Origin: Zygnema cylindricum
Taxonomy: Eukaryota > Streptophyta > Zygnematophyceae > Zygnematales > Zygnemataceae
Direction: 5' to 3'
Length of the DNA: 64,000 nucleotides
Assembly: GCA_037447655.1 (NCBI GenBank)
Contig: JBBHKE010002370.1
Span: 261,753-325,752 of the forward strand
Shown here: positions 24,346 to 37,200 of the stretch, one piece after another
How the letters are laid out: each line of letters starts with the position of its first letter
Position numbering within the stretch: the first letter of the stretch is position 1
The notes under the pieces: generated by a model
Told to the model about the DNA's origin: nothing
Seen by the model: the letters and a program-made list of their open reading frames with translations, nothing else
Databases searched by the model: none
Position numbers and translations under genes: made by a program

Positions 24346-25550
24346 AAGCAGGATAGAAATCACGAAGGGCGTGGTAAGGAGCACGGGCAAATAAAGGTTA
24401 ACCAACCGGGCCGTCTTTGCGAGTCTTGGTTACAAAACAAGGAGGAAGTAATAGTAATCGAAAGAAAATGATACGTTGTTGATAAAAAAAAAAAAAACTA
24501 GCACGCACGGGATTTTTTTGAGGATTATTAACGGGTTAGTCATAAGCTTTGGTAGAAAAAACGTTTCGATCCTCCTTAGTCAATCTAGATGGAGGTCCTA
24601 CAAGGCCCAAATATACTAAAGCATAACCCCACACCCCTCGTGTGGCCACCTCGGTGAGGCCAAAAAGAATCATAAAACAAAAGGCAAGGTTGTATATAAA
24701 TGGCTTCAATGACCAATCACCGAAAAAATATGGGATTAATGAAAGTAGGGCGACAACAACGATCAAGGTAAATGGTCTAAGACGAAGGGATTCTAATTCG
24801 AAACCAAAATATGTATATCGCGAAAAAAAAGTCGTGTTCTCGTCCATAGGGTTATAAATAAATGCAATCAAAGATAAAGGAGGGTGGGCACATAAAGCAT
24901 TTTTTGTGACCAATTTCTCCCTTGTACCGACTCCATCATTATATGTTTGGGTGAAAACTACGCCAACGGTTTCCACTCTAAGTTTTTCTAAAAATTAGCT
25001 CACTTCTACTCTTTGGTTTATCGTGGGCCTCCCTAATTTGCACATCCTTAGCTTTGTTGTATGCTCATACAACGGTCCTCGTAAGCTATACCACACCCAC
25101 ATTTGGAATTGGGGTGATTTAACCCCACCATACTTTATAGGACACTGTTGCAATTTTTAATTTACATAAGAAGCATTGTTTTGGCCAATCTTACTTCACA
25201 CACAATAATGGGTTAGAGGTCTCGAAATGTTGCAGGATGGCGGTTGATGTTGCTAAGGTAATGAGCTTTATTACGCTAGTGGAAATGACATAGTCTATTT
25301 TTTTTCAACGGCGAGCGTGGTTTTTAGTTTTGGTTGCTACCTTGGACGACTCTTTCATTACTTATGGTCAACATTTGTTTCAGAGGAGAAGACTTTATAG
25401 TCATCCACCTATTGTACTCTTGGCATTTTTAGTGAACATAAATTAACTCAATTCGAGTATGTTTAATGAGATAGTTATAAGCATTTGCCTCCTAAATATA
25501 GTATATTTTTATATCACTTTGTGTTGTATACGATACTTGGAACCCCCCTG
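24346..25550. other. Anonymous gene-poor sequence
   Basis: An open minus-strand frame at 24536-24976 has no recognisable domain and looks hydrophobic and random. I see no conserved coding sequence or RNA gene. Confidence 0.4.
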
Positions 25551-25569
25551 CATCTTCATTTTTACATGT

Positions 25570-25940
25570 TTGTAAAAAGCTTCGGAACATTAAAGAGTGA
25601 CTGCGGTAGAAAGTCGACATGGGAGTTTAAGAAAGGCTTCCAAGTCCACTAACTTCAAAAGATCGTTGAGCGCATCAACGTAAAACGTTGTCCAAATACC
25701 ATTTCAACGTGCCAAAATTTTACAAAGCGAATGGTGTGAAATTATCAGCTGGGTCACGGTTGGCGTAATCACGTACTTTGGAGGCCACTACATCCCGAGC
25801 CGCAACGCAAATATGCAATGTCGGCGTGAGGAAACATGGGATCATGTAGAGTTTTTTAGGACCACCTCACCCAATGTTCTCGTTGGGCAATGTAGAAACA
25901 CGAGATTCACACGAGGGCCTTGTGTACCCCTTAACTAATT
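25570..25940 (-). mobile_element. LINE fragment, C-terminal endonuclease region
   Basis: DNA similarity to 40650-41010 is clear. Shared blocks include ACTTCAAAAGATCGT, AATGGTGTGAAA.TATCAGCTGGGTC, CATCCCGAGCCGCAAC and CCAATGTTCTCG. The coding frames are broken. Confidence 0.7.
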
Positions 25941-26343
25941 ACGTGTCGAGAGGGATATTCTACTGATGCCCCTGTTATTCTCTCCTCGAACTTAAGGTAT
26001 AATAATGTAAAGTCAACGACACAGTTTTTTTTTTCCTTGACGCCAATTGTTTCAACGGTTTTCAGCTAGCCACATCATTTTGCTTTGAACTTGAATTAAT
26101 AAAACTAATGCAAACCCCACGGTATTTATTTATTGACGGTGACAACGGCTACACGGTTGTAGTTCTCAGGGCACTACATGTTACATAACGAGACCCTCTT
26201 AATGTTTACAACACTAATTCAATGCCTTTGAGATTTGACCCTCGGATATAAAAGAGAGTTTATAATAATATTTTTCCATCTCCGCTTATACAATCACAAT
26301 TTAATTTGTGTGAATTTCACTATTGCAATAGTTTGTGCGGTTT

Positions 26344-26600
26344 TTACATAGTGTAGTGTAGCAAATGTGTCAGTCTATACTAAAACTGCTCATACTACAA
26401 GATGATAACGACGTCAAAACGCAAAAGTGAATGGCGTGAATGCGTGAAAGGGCTCTTGGATTGGGTTATCTATAAAAAAGGTGAGGGGAAACTGTGCAAA
26501 CACGTTCCCACGTTTTAAAAAAATGACCATGTAAACACGTTCGGTAACGACTATTCTATGGCAATGCGTATCTGAACTACACCGTGAGTCGTTATTACTG
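26344..26600. repeat. Core-C MITE segment
   Basis: It contains GTGTAGTGTAGCAAATGTGTCA, CGACGTCAAAACGC and a CCATGTAAACACG block like the core-C elements near 8541. Its edge CTACACCGTGAGTCGTTATT at 26575 is a terminal-repeat copy in the opposite orientation. The boundaries are unclear, probably because of nesting. Confidence 0.4.
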
Positions 26601-27169
26601 TTAAATATAACTAGTGTAAAGGACAAGTTAATGTTATTAACTCTATTTCGGTTTAAGGGCATGACTCCAATAAAAATTAACGTTAGTTTATAAGCCTAAC
26701 TCCAATTTGGATACACATTCCAATGTTGTGTTTGCTTTAGCCTATGTTAACCGGCTTGTGAGCATGTTACAATTTTACCTTGTATTTATGACTGGGAATG
26801 AAACCCGGGTGCCTATTTTTTTGTCAACGCACTCACTTTCACGTGTCGACGTCTTTATTCAAACACTCTTTACATATGATTGTATGATATAACAACAACT
26901 TTTAGTGCGGAAGCACACGTTTTCTTCACTACACTATTTATAAATTATAGAAGTTTGAGTAAATGCCACTATTTAAATAGAGACAAAGTCTTTATTTCAA
27001 AAATTGCGTTGGTAAAACCATATCAAGAGTAAAGAAAAAAAAACAAAAATACTAGAGTTATACCGCTTAAAAAAAAAAAAAAAACCGTAGACAAGCCTAC
27101 CCACAAACATGCTATGGTCCATAACACGAAGATCATAGATGTGGACCGAGTCCTGTGTTGGAAGATTTT

Positions 27170-27790
27170 GAAGCCCCCCCCCCATTATCATTGGCCAGTG
27201 TGCTTCGGCAAAAGCGAGTCGCAACTTGCGCTCGCTGAAGGGTAATCGAGACACGTTGACATTAGAAAGCAACCAACAGACTCGATGGAGGACTCCTTGG
27301 ACCCCTAAATTTAAACGTTGTTTTTCGGAAATCGTGAAAGAAATCGTCAAACAACTTGCCGGATGATTCAAAAATCTCTAATGCAAATTGGACAAAATGG
27401 TACGACGTGTCTCGGTGAGCGTTGTCTCTCTCCTCTGTAGCCGTGGCGTCAAAAGCCGCCACACCTATATGCGAAGCCGCGCGAAATGAAATGTGTGTCC
27501 CGGTCGGATACGTGAGGACCACATCGCCAAGTGTCCTCCTAACACCATGGAGAAAAACCAAGTTAACCCGACGGCTCCAATAACCCAAAGACGTTGGTCG
27601 AGGCAGAAGTATATTAAAAACCTCTTGTTTGACTGTGTAGCCCGCCTCGACGTTAATGGCAACATCGGCATCTCGCACCAAATCATGCTCGAGAGCATGT
27701 TTCCCACTACGGAGCAGGGAAGTAAATGGTTTCTTTCAGCATCAATAGGTTGGTTTCAAACACACCGTCGCCCCCCTAAAAGTGAAGGGT
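27170..27790 (-). mobile_element. LINE fragment: zinc-knuckle and restriction-like endonuclease region
   Basis: A minus-strand frame at 27681-27262 reads MVRDADVAINVEAGYTVKQE, then FLHGVRRTLGDVVLTYPTG and GVAAFDATATEE. The parallel fragment at 40540-42143 has MVRDAIVAVGFEAGYTVKRG and FLHGTARTLGDVILTNHTG. The pattern of a CCHC knuckle followed by an R..D.VLT...G block fits the restriction-like endonuclease of R2/Utopia-type LINEs. Family level is inference. Confidence 0.65.
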
Positions 27791-27979
27791 GAAGCAAACC
27801 CAAATACAGGCGCAAAACCTATGCAAACGGGACAGTCGATAAACAAAGTGCCGGGAAAGTTACTTTTACTTCTATTAGCATAGAGGAAAAAAAGGAATTA
27901 TTTATTATATTATAGGTTCGAGGGTTAAAATTTAGGGCCGCCGAATCAAAGTTATTGACACGAATACCGATTCACGGTG

Positions 27980-29330
27980 TAGTGTTAGGGTGAAGTTCCA
28001 TCATATGTTTCTGTAATTGTACGGCAAACTCTACAGACCGGGTCGATTGAGTCGAAGTTCCATCACATAGAGTTTGTAAGCCACGCGTTCTAAATTGACT
28101 GGCGCCACGCAAGCTACGATCCGATATTGAATATCTTTCAGATTTTTAGCACCAACAAACTTAACTTCAAATCTTGACTTGCGTACCATGTACCTGCGTA
28201 CGCAGTAATCATACGACGAAACTTTTATACATTTTGCAGACGCTAGTCTGTACGCCAACTTATTTTTTAGGGTTTTAGTTCTCGAACATAACGAAAGTCA
28301 TTTGAGAGAAATAGTGTGACGAACAAAAGTTACCGAAAATAGCGTGACGAGGGAATGTTACGAAATTTCGTTTTTATTTTCGGTTGTATTTTGGAAACCG
28401 CGTGTCATGTGCAAATCTTAAGATTTTGGCGTCGACAGTTGTCACAGTATGTCAGGAGCTCTTTGCGGCGTAAAAATGTCAGCAGTTTGTTTCGAGATCG
28501 TCGGCGTCTACAAATGACAACAGTTTGTTGGCGTCTACAGGTGTCGCAAGTATTGGCGACTTGTACAACTGCCACAGATTCAAAATAATGAACGCGCAAG
28601 TAACGATTGACATATGGTACGTCCCCATGTAGGCGATACTTTGGAAAAGCGTTTTGGAGTGTAGTGAAGTGTTCCATACTACTTTGAAAAGCGTCCCTAT
28701 GAGCAAAAATGAAATCGGAACTTTGGAATGTGACGGGTGTAGATGTGGGTACAACTTGCGACGGTTGGAAACGACTACGAAACTTACTAAGAATGATGAC
28801 GTACGCGATAACTACGACGGTTGTAAACGTCTACAATACACGCGGCAATTGGTGATGTCTCAAAAACTAACGACGGATGTACACGTCTACAATGACAAAT
28901 GGTGTCACAACTCCCGCGACATCACGTGACATCGTAATGTTGACCGTGACATTGTAGACATCAGACCATGAGTGTTACCGCTGTCACACTCCAACCCTGC
29001 TACCACTGTCCAGCTGACTCCTCTCCGCCTGCGTATTTTTACAAAACCAAGAAATTATACACTTCGCAATTTCTTCCTTTTCCACACCTGCTTCAAAAAT
29101 TTAATCTGTTGCGGAGAAAAGGTAATCTGTTGCAGGAAAACTGCCAGGAAACCTTTTTGCTAAGACGTATTTACGAGTGCTTCATCGCAATTTTTACAAA
29201 AAAAAAAAACAACAATTTCAAGAGCTTTGCATTGTGTGAGACATGGAGTGTGAAGGAGCGTGATGGTGGAAGTGGGAGAGAGTGTTCGGTAGGTGGAGAG
29301 CGTACGGTAGAAGGAGAGAAGCTACACCGC
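27980..29330. other. Anonymous spacer with degenerate CGTCTACA repeats
   Basis: A MITE right end (CGATTCACGGTGTA) lies at about 27971-27984. Between 28430 and 28960 the motif CGTCTACAA, or its complement, recurs at irregular spacing. No supported gene is seen. Confidence 0.4.
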
Positions 29331-29332
29331 GA

Positions 29333-29816
29333 ATCGCTATTAGCGTACATGACGCTAATTGGGGTACCCCTTTTTTTGGGGCAAATTCTCAAATAGAATA
29401 AAGTACGCTAAATGTTTTTGAACGTTATTTGAGGTACCCCGCTCAATGCGGTTCATAACTGTAATTTAGTGCCCTTTTAAATAGTGTGGTGTACGGACTG
29501 CCAGATCTGTACTATTTCGTACATTTTTAAGTTTAAAGGTACAGAAAATATAATAATATATAATTGCGTAAATATTTTCCGGCAAACGCAGATGTCAAAA
29601 AAACGCGACGGCGTACGAATTGAACAGTTTCGTACAAATACATGTTTTAGTGTGGACATATTATGTGCTGAAAATTTTTACAAAGCAGTTTACAAATTAG
29701 AGTACATGATAAATTAGTATCATGGTGTACCCGAAAAAACACAATTTACCGTAAAGTACGCTAATTGTTTCATTACGCTATCTATTTCATTACGCTAATA
29801 GCGATTCACGGTGTAC
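29333..29816. mobile_element. Shared-TIR MITE (about 484 bp)
   Basis: Left end TACACCGCGAATCGCTATTA and right end TAATAGCGATTCACGGTGTA are good inverted copies. The left interior has a second nested GACGCTAATTGGGG block. There is no coding capacity. Confidence 0.65.
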
Positions 29817-31236
29817 TCTCTCGCGGATTTCACCTTGATGAAATGACGTTGAAATCGGAGACCCCTGCAGATTTTTTCCGTACATGCTCGTGACGGGCAG
29901 GGAGAAAAATAGCGAGTGCTCTCCCTCGTCCTAAAATTTTACCACTCGTGTGGCGCGTGCGTGGACCGTTTTTCATTCGTTTTTTCGGCGGTACTTTCCA
30001 TGAAATCAAGTCGCGAGGTGATTTTTGATGAAGTTTTTTGACGGGCTTGATTCTCTTGCCCGGGGGTCGAAAAAAGGAAAACGCCAAAATTCGTTAACAT
30101 GACGACAAACATGAAGTACATTCAAAGTATCGATTTGACGTTTGCTGTACTTTTCAAGAATTGATCTTATTGTACGGCTAAAGTTTTTATCGTACGGAAC
30201 TGCGTTTTGGGTGAAAACGACAGAATAAAGTCGATACTTTAATACATGGGGACGCACCCATAGGCACACTTTGAAAAGTACACCGTAAAATCAGCGCTAA
30301 ATTCCAAAATAACGTTTCAAAATATCGGTTACATGGGGACACGCCCTTAGACTCTATCTAATTCGTGCCCCAAAAATTGCCACGTGGCAGTTTACAATAT
30401 CGTGAAGTTATTTCCTTCGTGTTACCGCCATCGTGGCCCCAAGCGGTCAATGTCCCTTCCCGGATTAAAAGTACGGCCATAATAGCCCAACCATTGGAAA
30501 TGACCTTGAAATGATCGCTTTGGGGCAGGTGCTGTACGGTTGACGTAAATGAGACGAATGTGATTTCCGAGTTCCGTTTCCTCCGCCTAATGTCACCGCC
30601 TCCCAATTACACAGAATTCCAGACGGCCTTACTCGTCAATTCGTCATCGTATCGAACACCCAGCAAAATGACAGGTTCTACGAGGCGCCATCTGGACACC
30701 GTACATTTTCTGCATAAACTAAAGTACTCCAACCCTGCTACCGTAAACGTTTCTGGTGGAAAAACAGCTGCCACGTAGCTCTAGTAGTCTAAACTTTAAC
30801 ACATTCCGTACACGGAATCTTGCTACAGGAATAACTTGGTAGTTACACTATTGAAGATTTACCCTTGCTTTGAGTTCAAATTGTACAGTTCGTACATTTA
30901 TTTGGGCACGTCTATGTACGGTTTGACCAGAATGTGTACGACTTAGCCACATCATTAGCATAAATTTCTTCAATGTTACTACCCAAAATGTTACTATCAA
31001 TCGTTATTTTTATCCTATGTCATACTAAATATAGTAGTACGACTGACACATGTACAAAACTGTACTTGTACATATATAGATCCGGCGACTTTCTACTGCA
31101 ATTTTGACCTCCAGTTCCCGCCTTTCCTCCTGGACGTAAACCATTTGACATCGTCTATACTTCACTGCAAGCAGCATCGTTGCTGAAGCGTGAAGCTCTT
31201 CCTTCTTATTTTTCTTTCTTCCACTTTTCGAATTCA
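29817..31236. other. Spacer and probable promoter of the ABC1K gene
   Basis: No gene was recognised. The segment 30000-30350 has repeated CATGGGGACGC/CATGGGGACAC and TTTGAAAAGTACA blocks that also occur near 28620-28700, so it is probably another dispersed repeat. The kinase start codon follows at 31237. Confidence 0.4.
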
Positions 31237-34200
31237 ATGGCTCGCGTGGCTGCCCTGGTGGAAGAAAGCGAGCGGCCGCGATTCGCCCCGATGGACAGTC
31301 CGCCCGCGTGGCTGAAAAGTCCGCTGGAGCAGTATGCGCGCGGATGCCGTACGGCCGCCAAGGCTTGGGATTCCTTGCTCACGGAGGACAGGCGTACGGC
31401 CATAGAGCGCGCCTCTAGAAGTGCGCATTTCTGGACGCGTTCCATCCAGGTGTACGGAACGTACAAGGTGATGCTGATACTGCCCTTTCCCTCTCTCTCC
31501 CTCTCTATCTCTCCCTCTTTTACAAGTACTTATACACACACGCTGCCACGCCTCCTCTCGCAACGGATTACCAAATCGGGAGTTTCGTAGGGTTTGGTGG
31601 AACTGAAACTGGAAATCGACACGTGTTGAAAATTGATTGGAGAACCAGATTCTGTTTGCGCAAACAATGCAGGCTGGAATTTCCAATTGTTTGGAGATTG
31701 GGCCGGGAATGATGTTTGTTGTTGATTACGTAGGGGTTTGGCTGATTTGAATTCAATGTTTTCTTGTATGTTTGGTCCTAGAAATTTCCTTACGGCAAGG
31801 TTGAACCATGGGTTTTTTTGTTTTTTTTATTTTTCCTAATACTTTCTTGTCAGAGTTGTTTTCATGCATGTGATGACATGGCTCAGATTCTGGCTATGAA
31901 AGGGACGAATTATGAATAAAAAAGACAATTATCAAATAAGGACGTCATTCTCTTGCACAATTTGAATTTGATAATTGAAAAATTTATAAGATGCCGGCGA
32001 GAAAACTGAGAAAGTATTGCAAGTGTCTTCATTTTGTCCCCCAATTTTGCAATTAACCTAATGAATTCAGCTAATTATTCTGGAAGAATTGTAAAGTTTT
32101 TTCAAACACTAACACTTCTTGTATCTGTGTCTTTTCCGTTGACGAAGTAATAAATTAGCAATATGATTTAGCCTTGCACATTTTTTAAGTTATTCGCTTC
32201 CATGACTTATGCATTGCGATGAAACATTGTTTCACCAAACTTATTGGGTCTTCCGGGCTTAACTCCTTCCACCGCAACAAGATTCTTGGAAGGTTTATGT
32301 ATGTAAAGGTTGAAGAACTGATGTTGGCTGGTGTTCAATGCTCATCTCAAAGCAATTTTTTGATAGAATTAGTCACGTTTGTCCTTTCCCATGTTGCTCT
32401 CTTGGTCCCAAATTTTGATTGAATCAACCACGTTTGTCCTTTCTCATTTGTCCTACCTTACGTTGCTCTCTTGTCACAGGTCTGTCAAGCTCGCACTCGC
32501 CTCATGTCCGATCCCATCAAACGAGACCAGATTTGGGAGGCACAGCATGAGCAAGCTGCTGACACTCTTTACCAAATGTGTATCGACCTCGGAGGCTTCT
32601 TCCTCAAGGTAAAATATGGGTGAGGGGGAGGGGGAGGGGGAGGGGGAGGAAAAAGATGGGAATTCTAAGAGAAAGGAATACAGTCTCCCACCTGTTAATA
32701 ATGTAGCATTACCATGGCTCCGCCATGCATTGTCCTTATCTCAGGGTAGAATTGTTCTTTGTTCCTTCTTATAAAAGAGTGTCATGACATATCACCTGTT
32801 CTCATCCACATCAGCCATGGCACATCCCATCACATAATACTCACCTTTTTATTCTCTCAATGTTTGCAGGCTGGTCAGTTTCTGGCGAAACCTGACCTTG
32901 TTCCGAGGGCCTGGGTGAAGCGTCTGAGTGTACTACAAGATGCGGCTCCAGCAGATGAATTTCCTGTGGTTCGGAGACTGCTGGAAAAGGAGCTGGGTGG
33001 AAAACTGGATACCTTTTTTGAGTCGATGGACGAAAAGCCTGTAGGCTCAGCCTCAGTGGCACAGGTGGGCAGATGGAAGTTTGCTTGGACTGAGGCTATC
33101 TGTGAAGACTTTGATGGGATTGAGTGAGTGGTGTGCTATATTTTTTTGGTCAAATGGGAATGAATTATTTGTGGGGAATTGAGAAAATTGCTGAAGTCAT
33201 GAGTCAGACAGTGTTAATATGGGGAATCTTGTCACCTTTAAGATGACAGGTTGGAACCTAGATGAAGAATTTGGCTTAGGCTGGTATTCTTCTGGAAGAT
33301 GGTTATTGTCATTGGTTCATGGATCTACTTCACCGAAAGTATCAAACTCTGAAGTAAAATTCTCATGAAGCAATCATCGTGAGGCATTATCTCCCATACT
33401 CGAGTAGCCGAGACATCTATGTTGCACAGAGATGTGTGTGAATGTGCACACCTATGATGGGGCATAGAGCTTTTAGAACTTCAATTGAAGTTTTTGTCTG
33501 AAGGATTTCACATATTGCACTTGCGTTCATGAATTGTGTTTTTTATCCATATTTGTATAATTGTATCTGGTTCGTGATAACTGCTGTTCTGATGTCCATA
33601 CAGTACCGGATAACCGAGGGTGCTGGTCAATTTAGTATTTGTACTCGCGGTACCGGAGTTTTTTTCAGTACTGGGAGTATTTTTGACTTTTTGACTTTTT
33701 TAGGATAGAAAATGGTGAGTTTTGATGTTTCATTTGGTTTCACTTTTTTGCTCTCCTTTATCTATCAGCATGGAATTCGCCCCAAGTTTTTGACGTTTTT
33801 TACTTTTTTGTGATTGCAATATTTCTAGAAATTGGTAATTCGGTAGCAAATTCGGTAGGATGGATTGTGAGGTGTGGAAAACAAAAAAAATAAAAATGAA
33901 GTTAGTATAGGAGAGTTGATTTGGCATTCATACAATTCGGCAAACAGAGAGCAGAAGAAGAGAAGAAAAATCAACATGGCTTGTACCCCACAATGGTCGA
34001 TATAACTCCGTGGATATCAGGGCCCTCATAGTGGTTAAATAATGGGGCTTTACCTTCACATCTGTACCAAGAATTTGGGTGGACTTGCCGATATGAAACA
34101 CTTAAGTGCCTGTCACGATTAGAGTGAACGGGTTATTAGTGTGAATGCAAAACTATAATTTTTAATACCAATTTAGTAGAGGGAGAAGGGGGTGATGGTT

Positions 34201-37200
34201 GTCCACCCCTTCAAGTAGTGTTATGAACACCAATGTACAGTTTTCAGTTAAATTAAGTCGCGACTAAGTACTAGTAACATTATTACCGATGAGCAGTGTA
34301 GTCACGGTTCTGTCTTTCATTCTTGATCGCATCAGCCTTGTTTCCAAGGCTTTTATCATGGCCCTGTTGTCTCTGTGACCCTGTTAGTGGGGAGAGGAGG
34401 GAGAGGGGGAAGAACCCTCTTGAATTTCATGAGGGGGATTGTGCCTTTTTTTGGCTGATGCAGGTCCACCGAGCTCGGCTAAGAAAGGGTGGCAAGGAAG
34501 TGGCTGTGAAGGTACGGAATTTCTACTTAAATTTGAGTAAGGGAGCTGTCAAAAATTGCTGTTGAGCTGTCAAAATGGTGTATGGGCAGATCAGAAAAGA
34601 GAAGGTGAGACTAAAATTTTTGTCCTTTGGATCTCTGCCACCTGTTCAGGTGCAACATTCGGGTATCGAGCCTCTGATGATGATGGACTTAACCAACTAC
34701 AAAACTTTTGCTGCTTTTTTGCAAAAGGTGGAGCTTCCATTTGATGTAGTTTCTATTATAGGCGAGCTTGAGGACCAGGTGCGGTTCAGATGCTACTTTG
34801 TATCATACTTCCTCTAACCTTTTGTCACATTTCAGTTTCCAAGTTTTGGTTCTGTTAGTTTGTTGTTGCATGGCTGTATAATGCGAATGACGTGGAGCTT
34901 AATCTTTAGAGAATTATAAGTGCCTACGGCATTTTTCTTTGCATGACCTCTTTATGTTAAACTTATCATTTCTCTTTTTCCTGGCGTTCCTTTCTTCCTC
35001 TGTCTTAAGCCTGTGGCAGGTGAAACATGAGTTTGATTTCCGTCTTGAGGCAAGAAACATGGTGGAAATTGGAGATTCTTTGGCATTTGGTAAAAAGCCG
35101 TTAAAGAACAAAAAAGGTGGTCAAGATCGCAGCCAATCTCCCATTATTGTCCCAAGGCCCATACAGGGTATGGTCACACGGTGAGCTTTTTTGTGGTGTT
35201 TTTTCCTTTCTCTTGTTTAGTTTGATGGTTTTTCCCAGAAAATAGATGATTTTCATTCTTAAGTTGTTAAAAACTAAGTTGACTCGACTCATGTGACAGA
35301 AAACAGCTGAGAGAAGCTTGTCAAAAAACATGCTTTTCCTTTGTTTAGAACACTATATTCAGTGAAAGATAGTCATCAGTTGATAGTCATGTGTTGATAT
35401 ACTTTGTGTATGGCCTGAAAACTTAGCTGATTGGTGGGTCCTCTGGCAGGCAGGTCTTGGTGATGGATTTTGTTAATGGTGTTCAGATCATGCGGCTAGA
35501 GGACGAAATGAAGAGGCGGGGGATCAGCGCCGATGGGCGCATTGCAAGAATAGCGAGAAGGTACACCGTGGATCATTGTTAGCTTTAAAAAATAACTAGT
35601 ATGTGCAATGCTTCAGTGTCAATAGTTCTATTTGACGTGGACAATTGTGAACGGTAAAAAGAATTAGCATCAAGAAGAAACCAATTAGTATTGATAACAA
35701 TATTTTGTGGTCAGAGCGCCCAAAAAACCAGGACTGGATTAGTGTTGTTAACGCTAATATCGATTAACTGTGTCGTGTAGGCATTTACCTTTGGTTATGT
35801 TGTTTAGTTCCGTCATGTCTCATCTTATTGTGCCAGAAGCGTTTTGTCCATATTCTGTATTTTTTTTCCCTTCTTGCCTCATCTGGGTTCATCTCATCTC
35901 ATCTTGCGTGTGTGTTGTGTCGTCACTTTAACACTACCTCCATGGTAGCCACTGGTTAGAAATGCAATTGTAGGGGAATCTTATGTCTCCATATTACTTG
36001 GGGAAGGGTTGTGCAGAAATATTTTGCGTGACCTGAGTGCGGCATATGGACTCATGATTTTGCGGGATGGACATTTCCAGGCGGATCCTCATCCTGGCAA
36101 TATTCTGGTTTGCGAGGGTGGGAAGGTACAACCTCTTTCATTGTTTTTCCTCTTGTATTCACTATCGTGTTTGTCGTTGCTATTTTTGGTTTGAAAGAAT
36201 GAAGTTCCTCTCTTTTTCAATGTTTAAAAAACAAGTAACTTGGAAATGCTGCCCATGTTAGAACTTGACCAGACTCAGCGAAACCAATTTAAGAGTTTTA
36301 GAGTTTCATATTGGTAGAAATTTCTGGATATTTGAGACTTTGTAAGTTTGAGGACTGCTGTTAATTGAATATCAGACTTTGTTGTTATTATCTTAGTCGA
36401 AGAATATTCAAGGAAAGCACGGAATATTTACATAAAAAACGAAATATTGCAAGCAAGTGATGAAAAGTACAGATTGTGGACTCACAAATCAATGGGCTGT
36501 TGGTCATTTTTTTTTAACATTGTTAGTGGGCATCAAGTATATGGTCTTTTCAGTAACTTTCTGTATAATGTTTTTCATATTGTCAATCGACAGTTTGTTG
36601 ACAATGATTGAACTTCTTGACAATAATTGGTGACTGTGATAATTCTTTGGTATTTGAGCTGATCAATATATACGGTTTATCGACGATAGTAAATTCTAGA
36701 AAGTTTTAGAATACTGTGTGTGCATTTCGTTTAATAATTCCTGGACCTTGAGTAGCTGAACAGAATAGTTGAAGAATTTTAGACATTTAGAAGCATTACA
36801 CGTCCTTATAGTGACAACTCTCTTTTGTTTGCCTGCCAGGTGGCATTGCTGGATTATGGACAGACGAAAAAGCTTCCACGGAAAATGCAACTCACGTTTG
36901 CAGAATTAGTTCTGGCAATCGCCGCGGATAATATTGACGAAATTGGACGGCTTTTTGGGTACACTTTCAGCTCAGCTTACCGTCAGTCTACTAAAAGAGT
37001 GATTCATTTTTGGCAGAGCATGTGAAATGATCTCTGTCCAACAAGTTATATGATACCGCAATGAAGTGAATCTTTAATGGCGTTGCATGGCAGCACTGTA
37101 ACTTAAGTGCATGGAAGTAAACTTGAATTGTATTTTAATGGTTTCCTGTTGTTTCCCTGTGCTGAACTTTTCAGGGAGATTGGCATTGAGACAGAAAAGA

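Noticed and set aside
24536-24976. 146-residue minus-strand frame with hydrophobic stretches
   Set aside because: No recognisable family; it lies in a decayed repeat region where such frames arise by chance.
35561-36016. ABC1K intron 7 as an introner (an intron created by a transposon)
   Set aside because: Only 218 of 456 bp belong to the MITE, and the remaining intron with its own acceptor is unrelated, so insertion into an existing intron fits better.
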